Positions 25,273-37,536 of a stretch of 64,000 nucleotides of DNA are shown here, piece by piece. A program made the position numbers and the translations under genes. The notes under the pieces were generated by a model that was given only the letters and a program-made list of their open reading frames with translations, was not told the DNA's origin and ran no database searches. Source of the DNA: Styela clava (taxonomy: Eukaryota > Chordata > Ascidiacea > Stolidobranchia > Styelidae); NCBI RefSeq assembly GCF_964204865.1, contig NC_135250.1:28449395-28513394 (forward strand). The letters run 5' to 3'. Numbering within the stretch: the first letter of the stretch is position 1; each line of letters opens with the position of its first letter.

Positions 25273-28200
25273 ATGTACCCAAATATGTTGTGGGTTCAAA
25301 GAATTGACTATCCAAATTTTATCGTTTGGATTTTAACATGTCTACTCTGCTATTTATTAAAAAAAAAAAAAAAATTTCCACCACGTCATCATGGCCTGCC
25401 TTTAATAGGATACATTCCCTCCTTGAAAACCAACGCCGCAGAATCTTTGCTTCAATTGAAAGAAAAATATGGATCTGTTATGTCTGTTCAAATTGGACGG
25501 GAATATTGGGTCATTTTTAACGATTATGGCGCCAATATTGATGTGAGACAATTATGATATAGTATAGTGATGTGTAATAAAACTGTAATAAAAAATGTCT
25601 GAACAAACGTGGAGTCACCAAGTTTCCAAGGTGGCCTTCTCCCAGTTTATATACATTTACCTATTAAATTTTGTAAGTCCATGCTCATTAGTTGCAAATT
25701 AGTTGCATGTTTATCAAATATTTTGTCAGTGGAAATATAACGTGTTTGAATTATTAGATAGGATACAATAGTAATGGACTCTGTGATTCATGTAACTTCC
25801 TTTGTGGTATTGAATACTATTTGTCTAGTGAATTATTTGAGCTTTATATTAAACTTTAGGCTAATACAATCTACGAAGCTCCGGGCTCCTATGAGTGTTT
25901 GAATCTCCTTGCATGAAATGACGTGTAAACGCTGGTCGGTCATGGCCTTCCCCCACTACCAAGTCCGCAAATCTGCCACAAATAACTGGTTAACTATCCT
26001 AATGCATGATTGTGCCGTCATATTACCATTTCTACCTCCCGGGATGAATATGCATTTTATAAAAAAAATGTTTTCACACTAAACTAAATGACTTATGATA
26101 CTCAAACTTAACTCTTATTATTATTTATTTTTAGAGGAAACTTACTTTTGCAGCATCAAATATTATATCTCGAGTAGTGTTGGGATCGAGATTTGAATAC
26201 GACGATAAAAAATTCCTTCATATAATCGAAATTATTTCGAAATTGTAAGTTTTTTGTAGTTTTGAAACGAATAAATTCTATTCAACATCTACTGTATTGT
26301 GTTCATCTTGGTGATATTTTTGTATTTTTTGTATTAATTATTAGGTCTCTGACTTGGCATGTATCGATGACAAAAATGATGTCGACTTGACCGTGTTTTA
26401 GTTTTAGGTCTTTTGTATTAAAAATATTTTGAAGTTTTGACAAAGTTTTTTTATTTTGTTCAATTCGTCATATGTATTGTATTTTCATTGTACCATGCTG
26501 AATTAATTTGCCTACTTATTTATTATATAGTAAAATTTTAGTAAAAATGCCACAAAGTACAAATATACAATCCATCCTATGGAAATAGTTTATTAAACTC
26601 CGATATAAAGAATGAACTAAACTGGACTAAAATTTGTTACAGATTTAGATTCTAATTTGGTTTCCGGAATGACAAAATTTATTAAATTGGTAATAAAATC
26701 TAAACAAATGTTAAGTTGTTATCCATACCACATGGACCTCCAGTATAAATCGATTCTTACTGGTATTATATATACATTTCAAACATTTTGTTATATGCTA
26801 AAACGTTTAATTGATCAACTATTGCGGACAAGGCTCTTTGCAAAAATATAGGAAACCTCCAAGTCCCAAATTTAATATCGAAATTTTCAAATGGTATAAT
26901 ATTTTAGAAATGATTTCTCATTCACATTGTATTGTTTTTCTCAATATTAAGATTTTTTCCACCGTTCAGAAATGTTGTGAAGATCATTTCCGATAATACA
27001 GACAGCTTTCATGGTGATATATATTTTGAAATATCACAAAAATTTGCTTCTTTTCTCATCTTGCAAAAACATCACATACGATATACAATATTACCAATCT
27101 TTTTTGTTGAATGCCTTCCTTTGCCTATTTTTGAAATGTATATTCCTCTCTCTCTCTTTATGCATAAAACTACTACAATCTTTGGATACTTTGCAAGTGT
27201 TGTTATGCATTCATGCATAAGTTTTATACACTAGTAATAATAAAACAAAAAAGAACATTAATAATCGAGTACAGTGCCTGACGTAAATAGTAATCTCATC
27301 AGTAGTATAATATTTGTACAAACAGATGAAAAAAGAAAATTAAATTTCGTTTTTCATGTTGATGAGAGGCGCGAAAAGACATTATTGCTCCAGGCCAATG
27401 AAACCCGTGATTAAATCTCGCAGTAAATAATAAAAAGTAGAAGAAGTAATAGTAGAAACCTTAACTCTTCTTCACCTTTTTTCCTATGGGTCATTTTGCA
27501 TGGGTCACTTTCGAGTGTTGTTTTTCTATCAACTATCAGACCCTTAAAATCCACTCATGGCTTTTTACAAGCGTATTCTAGAGTTCTATTCGGCTATATA
27601 ACTTTAAAAACCACTCCTCTAATCATAAATTTTTGTAACTAATTAATTTTCATTCCAACGATTTCTTCTGCTATTTTACAACAAAATCCCCATCGCAACC
27701 AGTATCATGACTAAATAGTTACTTTGAAATTCACATTTGTATTACGACTTCAACTCCTACCTCAGTTGGCATTTTTAATGACGTCACACCCTAATTATTA
27801 CTGCACCAAGGCTTCCTGATGCAACATATGTTACTTTTTTCAACGATAAAACGCGTAAGGAAACGTAAATAAGCCAATGTGAGTCGTTTCAATGGAATTT
27901 CCGATGAATTTTACGTTATATTATTGTTTACAATTTTACCACCACCAAGCCTGGCCGGGTGTTGAAAAAAAAATTTGTGATACCATTATATGAACAAGCA
28001 CGATGCTAGAAATATATACAGCCCATTAAGAAGGAGTATATCTTGTCATTTCTCATTTAAATATAAGTGGTTTTCACCACCCTCACAAAGGTCTGACAAA
28101 TCATTTTCAAATCGATGCAATTTATATAACTGGCACTTTGCGTCATGTTTTGTACGCCACTCGTCAAGCAAGACCTTGACTACAGATCACGACAAAATGC

Positions 28201-30450
28201 GGAAATCAAAGTTTAAAAATTGATCAATCTCGTTAATTGCATTTCCATGCAGTGCAATCTATTAACAATGCAAGCATTTAATATGTCAGTTTGTTGTCTT
28301 CTATCAAAAGTCTATGCTAATAGACGCAATACGCAATATCAATTTTTCTTCAACCATTAAATGCGCTATCTATTGAGTTTCTGCGGAGTTACTACATAAG
28401 TCCAAAATTGGTCAGACATAATGTTACAGAAACAAAATCTTGAATCCTTAACAATTGATTTGTGTTTAAAATTTTGTTTATTTTTTTCCATTTTAGGCCG
28501 GGTAAACTCTCCAGTAATAAAATGTAATAATCTATACTGAGTTGGTTATGTTTTGAAGTTTTGCTTGACATTTGTCAAGCAATGTTATTAATGGTATTAA
28601 TGTTATTGGTGTGAATTAGTTTAAAACGACGCTAATTCAGATCGAAATTGATAAAAATTTTCGGATTTCCCTATTTTTGAGAGGCCCTATGGCCTAGCTG
28701 TTAAATCGGTTAAAGCGTCGCATATCATGTTACGTGCCCTCACCCCCCTCTTGTATTTCAATATTTTTTTAATTTTACATAATACTTACACGATTTCGTG
28801 GAAGAACACGAAATACCCTTTGATGAAAACAACATCCGGGACTTTATTGATGCATTTCTTCTTGAAATAAAGAAAGGTTCAAAAGATGATCCAGCTTTTA
28901 ATGTTAGTTGATATTTGTATCATACTTTTTTAGGAATATTTACTCAAAGCTGATCATGATAAACCACCAAGAAAGAATAAGTAGTATCCTTCTAGCGACA
29001 TAGAAAAGAAATTTTTTCACAACAACATCAACAACAGCAGTAATTTAGCTAAACAAACCATAGGCCCACTTCGTGTCTGAATAATAAAATATGATTATAC
29101 TTCTAACTATTACATCATAAAACCGGTTTTGGTATTTTTCATTCAGAAACAACAATTAATTCAATACGTTGTTGATCTTTTCGACGCGGATCACTCACAT
29201 CCAACAGTACTTCATCTTGGGCATTACTTGCGCTTGCCCATTTTTTGAAATGCCAGGAGAAATGGCTAAAGAAACTTATGAAACATTGAGTGAAGTCTTA
29301 AGAGTATACAAAAAATTACTCACATGGGTGGATTTTGCTTTGTATTTGGTTCAGTAGTACTGATAATCTTTAGTTCTTTATTAGTGTTATAATACTTGTT
29401 TATGCACATATTATAATCCACGCAAATTATACCAAATCGGAAATTAAGCGGAATTTGGCGTTAACACGGGCTAAAAATTCTTTAACGACTGAATGAACAA
29501 AGTACGCGTAGTGCCCGTAAGGTATGGAAAAAAGTTCAAAATAGGCGAAGAGAAGAATGTTTATAGTTCATAAATGTTTTTTTTTGTTATCGAACATTTG
29601 ATTCTTTCTTTTTTTAAATAATGAATGACTGAAAACTTGCAAGTTGGGGTTATACTAATGGTTTCTAAAGTAATTTTGTACTTATAAACATTCAAAGGTC
29701 AAAAAGCAAATATGGACATGTTCGGTATATTTCCATTCATTCCACTCTGGTGATCACGACAATTTTCCAAAAATTATAATTCAATTTTGATATTATATTA
29801 GGAGAAGACGAAATACCTAGTATGAAATATCGAGGAGAAATGTCTTACACTAGAGCTCTCATACAATAACTAATGACGCTTAGTACTTTGGTGCATCTGA
29901 GCATATTTCATAAAACGAACGAAGAGGCGGTATTACACGGATATTCTATCCCGAAAAATATCACGGTAGGCGTTGGTAATTTGAAATGCATAAAGTGATC
30001 AATTTTCATAATGCGCTTACCTTATTTATATCTAACATAGCATCTAGCAATATTTGGAAGTTATATTATATAACAAATATCACTCATATTTCAATAGTAC
30101 GTTGACGCGCTGAATAAATCTTCATTTTCATTCAGGTTCATCCAAATCTATGGGCTGTTCATTTTGACCCAGAACACTTTGAAAACCCAGAAGAATTTCG
30201 ACCAGGAAGATTTCTCGACGGTGACGGAAAATTCATCAAATCAAATCACGTGATCCCGTTTTCAGTCGGCCAAAGAGGTTACCTAGGACAACAGCTGGCA
30301 AAAATGGAAATATTCATTATTCTAACAGAGATAGTGCAAAAGTTGAAAGTAGTTCCTGACCCTGAGAAGCCGCTCCCATCTTTTTATATTTGTGGAAATT
30401 GTGTGGCAACATATGAGACTCCACAATTTGAAGTCGTTTTTGAACGTTGA
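25273..30450 (+). pseudogene. Family-2 P450 pseudogene; heme-ligand Cys codon changed to Tyr
   Basis: The pieces are exon 1 at 25273-25542 (the homologous ATG is 25285), exon 4 at 26135-26244, exon 5 at 26908-27013, exon 6 at 28781-28902, exon 7 at 29147-29289, exon 8 at 29802-29965 and exon 9 at 30136-30450. Exons 2 and 3 are missing. Exons 1, 4, 6 and 9 are open. Lesions: exon 1 has a poly-A/poly-Lys run and FPPRHHGLP in place of FPPGPRGLP. Exon 5 is 16 bp short. The exon 6 acceptor reads AT instead of AG. Exon 7 is 2 bp short net. Exon 8 has TAA (29867-29869) in place of the ExxR Glu, and Thr in place of its Arg. The exon 9 heme loop reads FSVGQRGYLG, with TAC at 30280-30282 where Cys is required. 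It is the inverted paralog of the intact gene at 50167-56372. An open exon 9 without its catalytic ligand suggests recent decay. Confidence 0.92.
28495..28745 (+). repeat. Dispersed repeat with a tRNA-like A box (SINE-like), copy 1
   Basis: Matches the reverse of 58540-58770 over about 230 bp. It contains TGGCCTAGCTGTTAAATCGG, which resembles a pol III A box; the other copy reads TGGCCTAGCGGTTAAATCGG. No convincing B box at tRNA spacing was found, so a SINE origin is only suggested. It ends about 35 bp before exon 6 of the family-2 pseudogene, next to the mutated acceptor. Confidence 0.45.
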
Positions 30451-31011
30451 CTTAACTTTTGGAACTTTCGGAGTTTTCCATTTGTGTTTATATCTTAGAA
30501 GTGTGAGCATACATTTTTAGCATAAAAAGGCGCGCTTTAAGCTGCAAACTGAATCAAAATTCGTATGCCAAATTATAAACATTTGTGATAATCAAGTTAG
30601 AGTTAAAATACCTTATTCCGTGACAGCCTTGTTTCAAGTAACTCCTATAACCAAATTTTCAACTTTTAATTGTGTGATTTGAAAACATTCAATTCAGCGT
30701 ACTATATGCCGTTGCAAATTAGTCTGCCGCGAGAGATTCTTAAATGTTCTGCGGATCTTTTTGGAATTTCAGAAAATAATCTATTTGTATTACACATGCA
30801 TACAACGAGCAAGCTTATGGGTCTTGCGTTAGCAATATTTATTGGATAACTGATAATATTATTGCGTTTGTCTTATAAAAGTAGTAAATGGGAATGTTAC
30901 GTTAAAATCGTATTGGATTGTTATGTTATAATGTATTTGTAATCAGGACGTTCACTTTCCACCATGTCGATTTGCGCGCTTAGATATGCTACCAGAGGAG
31001 CAACTTTAGAC
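30451..31011. other. 3' flank of the family-2 pseudogene; possible left part of a decayed hAT element
   Basis: The first 150 bp align with the inverted flank before 50167 and with sequence after 8366. The remainder leads into transposase-like sequence at 31012. No left terminal repeat was located. Confidence 0.4.
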
Positions 31012-31360
31012 GAGTTTTGGCTGTCTGGTTATAAGTCCCATTCAATCATCGTTGCGGAAGCCATCAAATTAACCTTGCCATTTACATCTTCATGGCTCTG
31101 TTAACACGAATGTTCGGCTTTGACAGAAATTAAAAGCAAAAAAGTGAGCCACTTCTCAGAATTGACGATGAAATGCTGGTGTTCTTGGCAACAGCGGAAC
31201 CTCGTTTTATTCTTATTTGTTCCTCAAAACAGTCACACCCATCGAATTAACATTTGCATAATTAACTTTTTTACAGTTAACTATATTTTTTAAAAGTGTG
31301 AAGCAAAATTGATTTCATTTTATTAGTGTGCGGCAGGCAAAACAAGTTTGAGAAGGACTG
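31012..31360 (+). mobile_element. Fossil of a hAT transposase C-terminus with right terminal end
   Basis: From 31012 the frame reads EFW, then AEAIKLTLPFTSSWLC, a stop, and ECSALTEIKSKK. After a frameshift it reads DDEMLVFLATAEPRF and CSSKQSHPSN before TAA at 31248-31250. This follows the conserved hAT dimerisation region (FW, LPFPTTYLCE-like, FSALT, IKTK, then EPRI-like) of the ZBED/FAM200 type of domesticated or mobile hATs. The element appears to end at 31360 with AAGTTTGAGAAGGACTG, which resembles the complement of a CAGTGGTTCTCAAACTT hAT terminus. Stops and a frameshift make it inactive. I could not find the left end, so its full extent is unknown. Confidence 0.65.
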
Positions 31361-33035
31361 AACACTTGTCGTAAACTATTGCGGCGATTCGAGTCATAAA
31401 AAACCTTAGATGGGATTAATTTAGTAAAGTACATATTTAAGGGGGTTTAGTATTAAATTAAATTGGCCCTCAATCTTTATCCCTTCAACTGTATTATTTT
31501 TCATTATTTTGCATGTAGCTTTTCATAATATAGACTTTGAACGGATGTTTTTTCGTTTTTTCTTTTGACGTTGTGTCCCTGCTGACATTTCGAACCAGCC
31601 GTTCCCGCCAATGCAACAACGCGCGACACGAACTGCATTTTACAATACGCTGTGTGGAACTTGAAGTGTTGAAGTTGTTACGCATAATGCGACGTGCTTG
31701 ATCTGAGACTCGAATTATCCGGTACTCGACTTGACTAGCGACTTCCACACGAGAACTATCCAGAAATGATTAGATTGAGGACTACGTGAATTTTACCCAT
31801 AACGCTCGGGAGAAAGTAACGTTATAAATAAAACCCATATAGGTATTAGCCAAATCTGTGACCCATGACCAGTGATCTATTTAGTAAAAAGGGGTCCGTT
31901 CCTGGTATTTGTTAATATAACCTGAGATACTAATTTCAATTTATTATCTAATGTGTGATGAATTCCCATTTCAAATTTCAGAGGAACCAAAATCTGCAAA
32001 TATTAAAAGCTGGTTAAAATTCATTTTCTTTTTATCTTATTAAACTTCTGCATTGTTGAATTTTTGTCTTAATTTCCTGAGTCTCACATCTCCAGTATCA
32101 TATTGATGCTTTGTGTGGGTCTTTAAGTGCATATATGTGTTGGAGATTAATAATATATAGAAATAGTAAGTGAAATATCGGGCAAAGTTTGGCTCGTTCG
32201 CTAACCGGCATGTTCAGACTTAATTGAAATAAGAGATGAATATTATCAAAATTAACATATAAACTATATGTTAAACTATATGTATAAACTATACGCCAAT
32301 TCCAGTATGGCGTATCCCTAAAGAATATTATTATGATTCAGCACAAAAAAATAAAAATAAATGATTCTCAGTTCTACGAAACGGTAATTCATTGAAGTCC
32401 CTTTCGAAATTTTTATTTTAATTAATTTTATTCTATGATTGATTTCCTTTGGAATTGGTTGTGTCTTTGTACGTGGTACATGGAGTTTTAAAATGAAACG
32501 AAAAAATAAAACGCATCACGAAAAGTTGACTTTACATCGTATTATTCACTCTACTAAATAAAAATATATTAATGCTTATTATTTAACATTTGTTTACCCC
32601 TTATGTGCGCAATATACAATACGCATTGTTGAAATTACAATGCTACAAAAACGCTTGACACCGTACGAGTCTGATGTATCTCTATGGTGTATTAATATGA
32701 TTTGACACATACCAAAATGTTACATGATCTGTTGTTCTTCATAAATGTAATTAATTATAATCCCTTAATTACATAATTAATATTCCTTATTTTTATTTAC
32801 ACGAAGTCTACATATACATCTTTATTTGAATTATTCTTGTCGTGGTGATGTTCTTGACAAATAACGTTTTTATTCGATAATAATGATCCCATCAGTTCAT
32901 AAGTTATATTACCAAAATATTGAGGGGTGTCGCTAGAGTGATATTACTTTTTTTAAATTTCCATGAGAGCCGATAGTAGAACAAAATTTTTGCTGCATTT
33001 TATAATTTGAGGAGAACACTTTTTTGTTCAGAATT
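31361..33035. other. Gene-poor spacer; nothing recognised
   Basis: About 31550-31750 is less AT-rich and contains an 84-codon minus-strand open frame with no family I recognise. The rest is AT-rich, with no P450 exon, splice-flanked coding or terminal repeats. Confidence 0.4.
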
Positions 33036-33086
33036 GCTCGACCGCCTCCATATTTTGAGTTTGAGGTCGTTTTTGAACGAAGCTGA
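33036..33086 (+). pseudogene. Tail of a P450 exon 9 (last ~17 codons)
   Basis: Reads ARPPPYFEFEVVFERS and TGA, matching the conserved P450 C-terminus here (EPPQFEVVFERR). No heme loop or earlier exon 9 sequence is recognisable upstream. It is a fragment only. Confidence 0.6.
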
Positions 33087-33839
33087 CTATACGTTGCATT
33101 AACATCACAAATGTTTAGTTCACCTTGCTTCCATCACATTATAGTTAAACTCTGTGAAATTGATTTACACATTATTTCATGATTCTTAAATTTATACCCT
33201 TCATTTTTAAATTACGTTTATTTTGCCTCATTGATTCATATTATGTCCTTCAAGCATAGGGTGACTCGAAAAAAAAAGAACTCGTAATTTTCCTGATTAC
33301 CGCTACAAAAAAAAAATATTTTACAACAATTATATTTCTGTTTGTGTATGGGAAAAGTTTCAATGATCCAAGATGCTTGGAAGTCTGTTAAGACAATTAA
33401 AAGTTTTTCTTTGCTCTGGATTTGTTTCAAATGAACTTTTTTTTGTGTATTATTACGAGTATATTTGAAATTCGAGTTGATATAACAATTTTCAAATTTG
33501 TAATCTGTGAAAAACTCCCCAGCAATGAAGACCCACACTTTAGGTAAAATTGGTTATTTGCCCCATTACATAGCGGTACGAAATATGTTTTGACGTTCTG
33601 AATATTGAAAATCATTATATGAATACTGTATTCGGTTTAGATTCCTAACTTTCAAGTCATTATGACTTATGATAGGGTAGCAGAAGAAATTTCTGAAAAA
33701 ATTATTTTCGTATAAGAAAGGAGCCGCTCCTTCAAACATTCCCTTGATTGATGGATTTTGTTCGTGTGAACTTGGCATCATACATGCTGTAATATTCAAT
33801 ATAATACTCTGTCAATATTTCCGTTTATTCTGTCAATAC

Positions 33840-33965
33840 TTCCGTTTCATAATTGCGCGTGACAGTTGTTTGAATATTACAATGTGATTGATGAAATGAA
33901 AATAATATTATGGTACAATCCATTTCTGATATTTGATGAGTATTTGGAGAATTCGATTTCAGAGC
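33840..33965. repeat. Inverted copy of the 3.15-3.26 kb block
   Basis: Sequence around GCGCGTGACAGTTG (33855-33868) and the following GATGAGTATTTGGAGAATTC matches the reverse of 3150-3260. A looser relative is at about 47980-48040. It is part of the shared upstream region of family-1 loci. Confidence 0.6.
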
Positions 33966-34205
33966 TTATCAGTAAATAGTTTATAGCTCCAGTAGTACTG
34001 CACACCGAAAAAGACGTTTAGCGACTTCAATGTGATTGTGATTACTATGTAATTGATGAAATGAAAAGAATATTATCGTAGAATCCATTTTCATTATTTG
34101 ATGAGTATTTGGAGAATTCGATTTCCGAGCTGGTCAGGAATTAGTTTATACCTCCAGTATTACTGCAAAACAAAAATACCTGTTGAGCGACTTCAAGATA
34201 TTATA
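33880..34205. repeat. Two-copy tandem repeat, ~165-bp period
   Basis: GATGAGTATTTGGAGAATTC recurs at about 33935 and 34100, with matching flanks before (TTGATGAAATGAAA) and after (TTTATA, CTCCAGTA, TTACTGCA-like). It is noncoding. Confidence 0.75.
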
Positions 34206-34923
34206 AGTTTGATGATACAATGCTTTTGATGTTTTGAGTTAAAATCTGAAGTGAATTTATATTAATGAACAGTTGTTAAATGGGATCGACTACCAAACTA
34301 ATAGCGCCGTTTTATTTGTCGAGGAGTGATATCGCAAACTATATATGTAGCTAGTTAAAATGTCCAACGCCTGGCGTTGGCGCCTGATGTCTTCCAAGAG
34401 AATTGTAACTGCTTACCTATCGTATGAAATCACTATGCTGAGATACTCCCTTGAACTTTATCTTTGCACCTGAGTTCGTGAATTGGTACACATTTATCGG
34501 ACTCAGTTTTCCCATACTAAATCCAAAATTTAAAATTTATGACTGTACATGCAAAGCCACAATAATGCATTATAAGTTTTTCTTAAAGTTACGGGATTTA
34601 TCCGTTTTGCATTGACTTCTCCATTACTGGTAATATAGTTGAGTCGGAGGTTGAATCGTTATACACTATTAAGTGTCATTGGGGTACTTTACCAAAATGG
34701 TTGATAACAACTGCTCTACCCACTTGGCCATTGCCCAAGAAGTTTTGAAATTCATCAGCTGAATTAAAAATCTACGAATCACTATGCGTAAAATATACAT
34801 ATAGAATATTGATTTCTTCATTTCCGTTAATTTCAAAACTTATATTATTTTGCATAATAGCCTTCCAGGTGATATATATGTATAAGATGCTGGAACATTT
34901 CCTGAAAGACAGAAGACTAAATT

Positions 34924-35393
34924 ATGTTATGGGTTTACAGCAGCGATTATGCAACTTATATTGATGGGATTATAGAAAATTTTTATTTTGGTATTATTTA
35001 TTACAAAAAGACCCGAAACCTTCCCATTCGATCCAAGAATATATCTATTCTTTCTGACCCTCAATGTTTTATTAATTTTGTTTTTTCGCTTGAGAATGTG
35101 ATTGAATTGCTTTTCAGAATGACAAATAAAGCATGTTCTGGGTTTTAGGCCTCATTTTTGCAAGTATTTTCATTAGGATTTTAACTCTCTAATTTTTCTG
35201 CTACATTCTGAAAAGACGCAATAATTTTTCATCGGGTCCTCATGGTCTCCTTACCGTTGGATAGGTTCCGTTTATGGGGTGAAATCCAGCGGTACATTTG
35301 CAGAAAATGAAAACAAATATGTATCTGTATTGTCTGTTCCATTTGGCGTGAACTTTGGGTTATTATGAACGATTAAAAAATGATAAATTAGGT
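34924..35393 (+). pseudogene. P450 exon 1 relic, split by inserted sequence
   Basis: The first part at 34924 reads MLWVYSSDYATYIDGII, like the anchor start of family 2 (MLWVQNLEY). The second part from about 35225 reads NFSSGPHGL, then GYIPF-like and SVPFG-like codons with several stops, corresponding to the hinge and beta-1 region. About 190 bp separates the two halves. It is not translatable and no exon 2 follows. It may belong with the exon 9 relic at 36526-36853 as the two ends of one dead gene. Confidence 0.65.
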
Positions 35394-35459
35394 AGGATAA
35401 ATTTTGTATGTAAATGTAACCACGGCAATCAAATTTAAAAAATCCACCATGGATTCATC

Positions 35460-36340
35460 ATGGAAATTAATTTCATATTTCGAGTCAATGTGGCAATAAT
35501 CTAGCACATCATTAATAAACATGTTAAATTGCATCTCATCGGAAATTATTTTTTTTTAATTCAATTCTCATTTAATCATGGCGAAATAGTTTTGCTATTA
35601 ATATCGCCTTTACTTTTGTTTTGAGTTTGTGTCAGACTCAGGATACCTCCATTTCAAATTGTATTACAATTTATTCACACGAATAATAGGAATGGAAGTG
35701 CCTATCATTTTGGCGTTAGCTGGCACGTCATTAATAAACATGTTAAATTGCATCTCATTGGAAAATGTTTTTTTTTTAATACAATACTCAATTAATCATC
35801 GCAAAAGGGTTTTGATATTAATATATTCTTCACATTTGTTTTGAGTTTGTGTCAGACTTATGATACCTCCTTTTCAAATTGTATTAGAATTTATTCAGAA
35901 GAATAATAGAACTTGAAGTGTCTAGGCATTTTGGCAATAAGCTGACACATAATCATCAAAATTTTTTTTTTTAAATTTATGATTCATTCAATCATCGCGA
36001 AATACGTTAGCTTTTAATAACTCTTTTACTTTTGTTTTGATTTTGTGTCAGTATACCTCCTATTTAAATTGTATTACAATTTATTCACAAGAATAGTAGA
36101 AATGGAAGTATCTAGTCATTTTTGGCATTAGCTGGCACATAATCAATAAACATGTTAAATTGCATTTCATCGAAATTTTTTCTTCTAATCCAACAATCAT
36201 TTAATCATCGCTAAATAGTTTTGCTATTAATTACTACTTTACTTTTGTCCTGAGTTTGTGCTAGGATAACTCCAGGATATTCCAAATTGTGTTACAATTT
36301 ATCCTCGCAAAAAAAAGAAATTGGGTGTCTAGTCGCAGAA
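35460..36340. repeat. Tandem array, about four units of 196-220 bp
   Basis: The marker TTGAGTTTGT recurs at 35621 and 35841, with variants at 36037 and 36250, giving unit lengths of about 220, 196 and 213 bp. Each unit carries a TACCTCC-like stretch, an AATTGTATTACAATTTATTC stretch, GCTGGCAC with a CATGTTAAATTGCATCTCAT stretch, a poly-T run and AATCATCGC. A single unit-like block is also at about 3010-3060 in reverse. It is noncoding. Confidence 0.85.
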
Positions 36341-36525
36341 TACTGTTTTATACAAGTTAGTCGTAAATGAATGTTTAAAGTACAATTGAATGCATGTTCA
36401 AACTAGAATTGTCATGCTCCAAGTACATGCACATTGTTTGTACATTGATCAAACTAGATAGCTTAATTGAAATAAAAAAAATAGCATGAAGTTAATTTAC
36501 GTTCTTTAAATATACTTCAGCTTAG

Positions 36526-36853
36526 GTTTGCCCGAATTATGTCAGCTAATCGTGACTCGCAGTATTTTGAAAATCCAAATAAATTACGATTTGAGAGATT
36601 TCTCGTCCGTGACGGAAAATTCATGAAATTAAATCACGTGGTCCCGTTTTCTGTTGGCCCTCGTCGCTGTCTTCGAGATCACATTGTCAGAATGCAGATT
36701 TTCATCTTGAAAGTGGGAATTGTGCAAAACATGAGAGTGGTGCCGGATCCTGATAATCCCCTCCAATCTTTTTATGAGGGCGGGAAAAGTGTAGTAACTC
36801 ATGGGCCGCTTAACTTGTTCTCGTTAGAAGAAGATAAACAAATTAACTTTTGA
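36526..36853 (+). pseudogene. Family-3 P450 exon 9 relic retaining the heme Cys
   Basis: After TTAG the codons read VCPN, then a two-base deletion breaks the frame. From 36539 the frame is open for 104 codons: FENPNKLRFERF, LNHVVPFSVGPRRCLR, then VRMQIFILKVGIV and VVPDPDNPLQSF. The heme loop keeps the Cys, but the Gly two residues after it is Arg. The tail overruns the usual EPPNFEVLFEKR end. It is the inverted counterpart of the relic at 16534-16761 and marks the outer edge of the right arm. Confidence 0.8.
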
Positions 36854-37536
36854 TTTCAAGATAACCCTTTTTAAGTAGTATAAGTTTACAACTTGACTCT
36901 ATACACATACGTTGTTTTGGTGTGTTTGTCTGTATAAGTACATGTGTTAACTCCGTTTTGGTAGGTTGCACTATATTAATACAAAAGCCATCAAAATAAA
37001 ATCTCGTATATATACATATTGCAAACCAGTGACGGTCAACTTTCATCTAAACTGATCTATATGTTGGCTTGTAATATGGGTCTGACAATTTGTATATATC
37101 AACCCTATATAAGACTGCCTTTTTTGAAAATAAAGTTGAAAATAAAATTTTCGATTTAGCAGCCTGTTCAAATCATTAATCGAAGACAGGAGTTGGAATT
37201 CAATACTCTTTATGCCAAGAAGCGCGCGTGACAGACTGTTTATATGGATATGAGATATTGGCAAAAGTTTATATGATTGAAGTAGGATTTGTAATTCTGT
37301 AACGTATCATTATTTGCTGGCATGAATTTACACTATTTATGGGGCGGTTATGATAAATTGAAAATATAGCATTTTGAACTCAACTAATATTTAACCTGAC
37401 AGGAACAGTTCCTTACTTCAGACAATTACATGTTCAATGTGTTTTGTGAATGTAAAATTGGCAACATGCCGCCTTAAGCATTAGAATACTCAATGACTTT
37501 AGTTATTTCTTTTATTTACTTGCATTTTATTTTGAG

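Noticed and set aside
31494-31748. 84-codon minus-strand frame in a locally GC-richer patch
   Set aside because: No recognisable family, no exon-like boundaries and no paralog in the window; probably chance or an old repeat.
34363-34380. Short palindrome CCAACGCCTGGCGTTGG
   Set aside because: A single 17-bp palindrome without a partner copy or nearby gene is not enough to call an operator or terminator.
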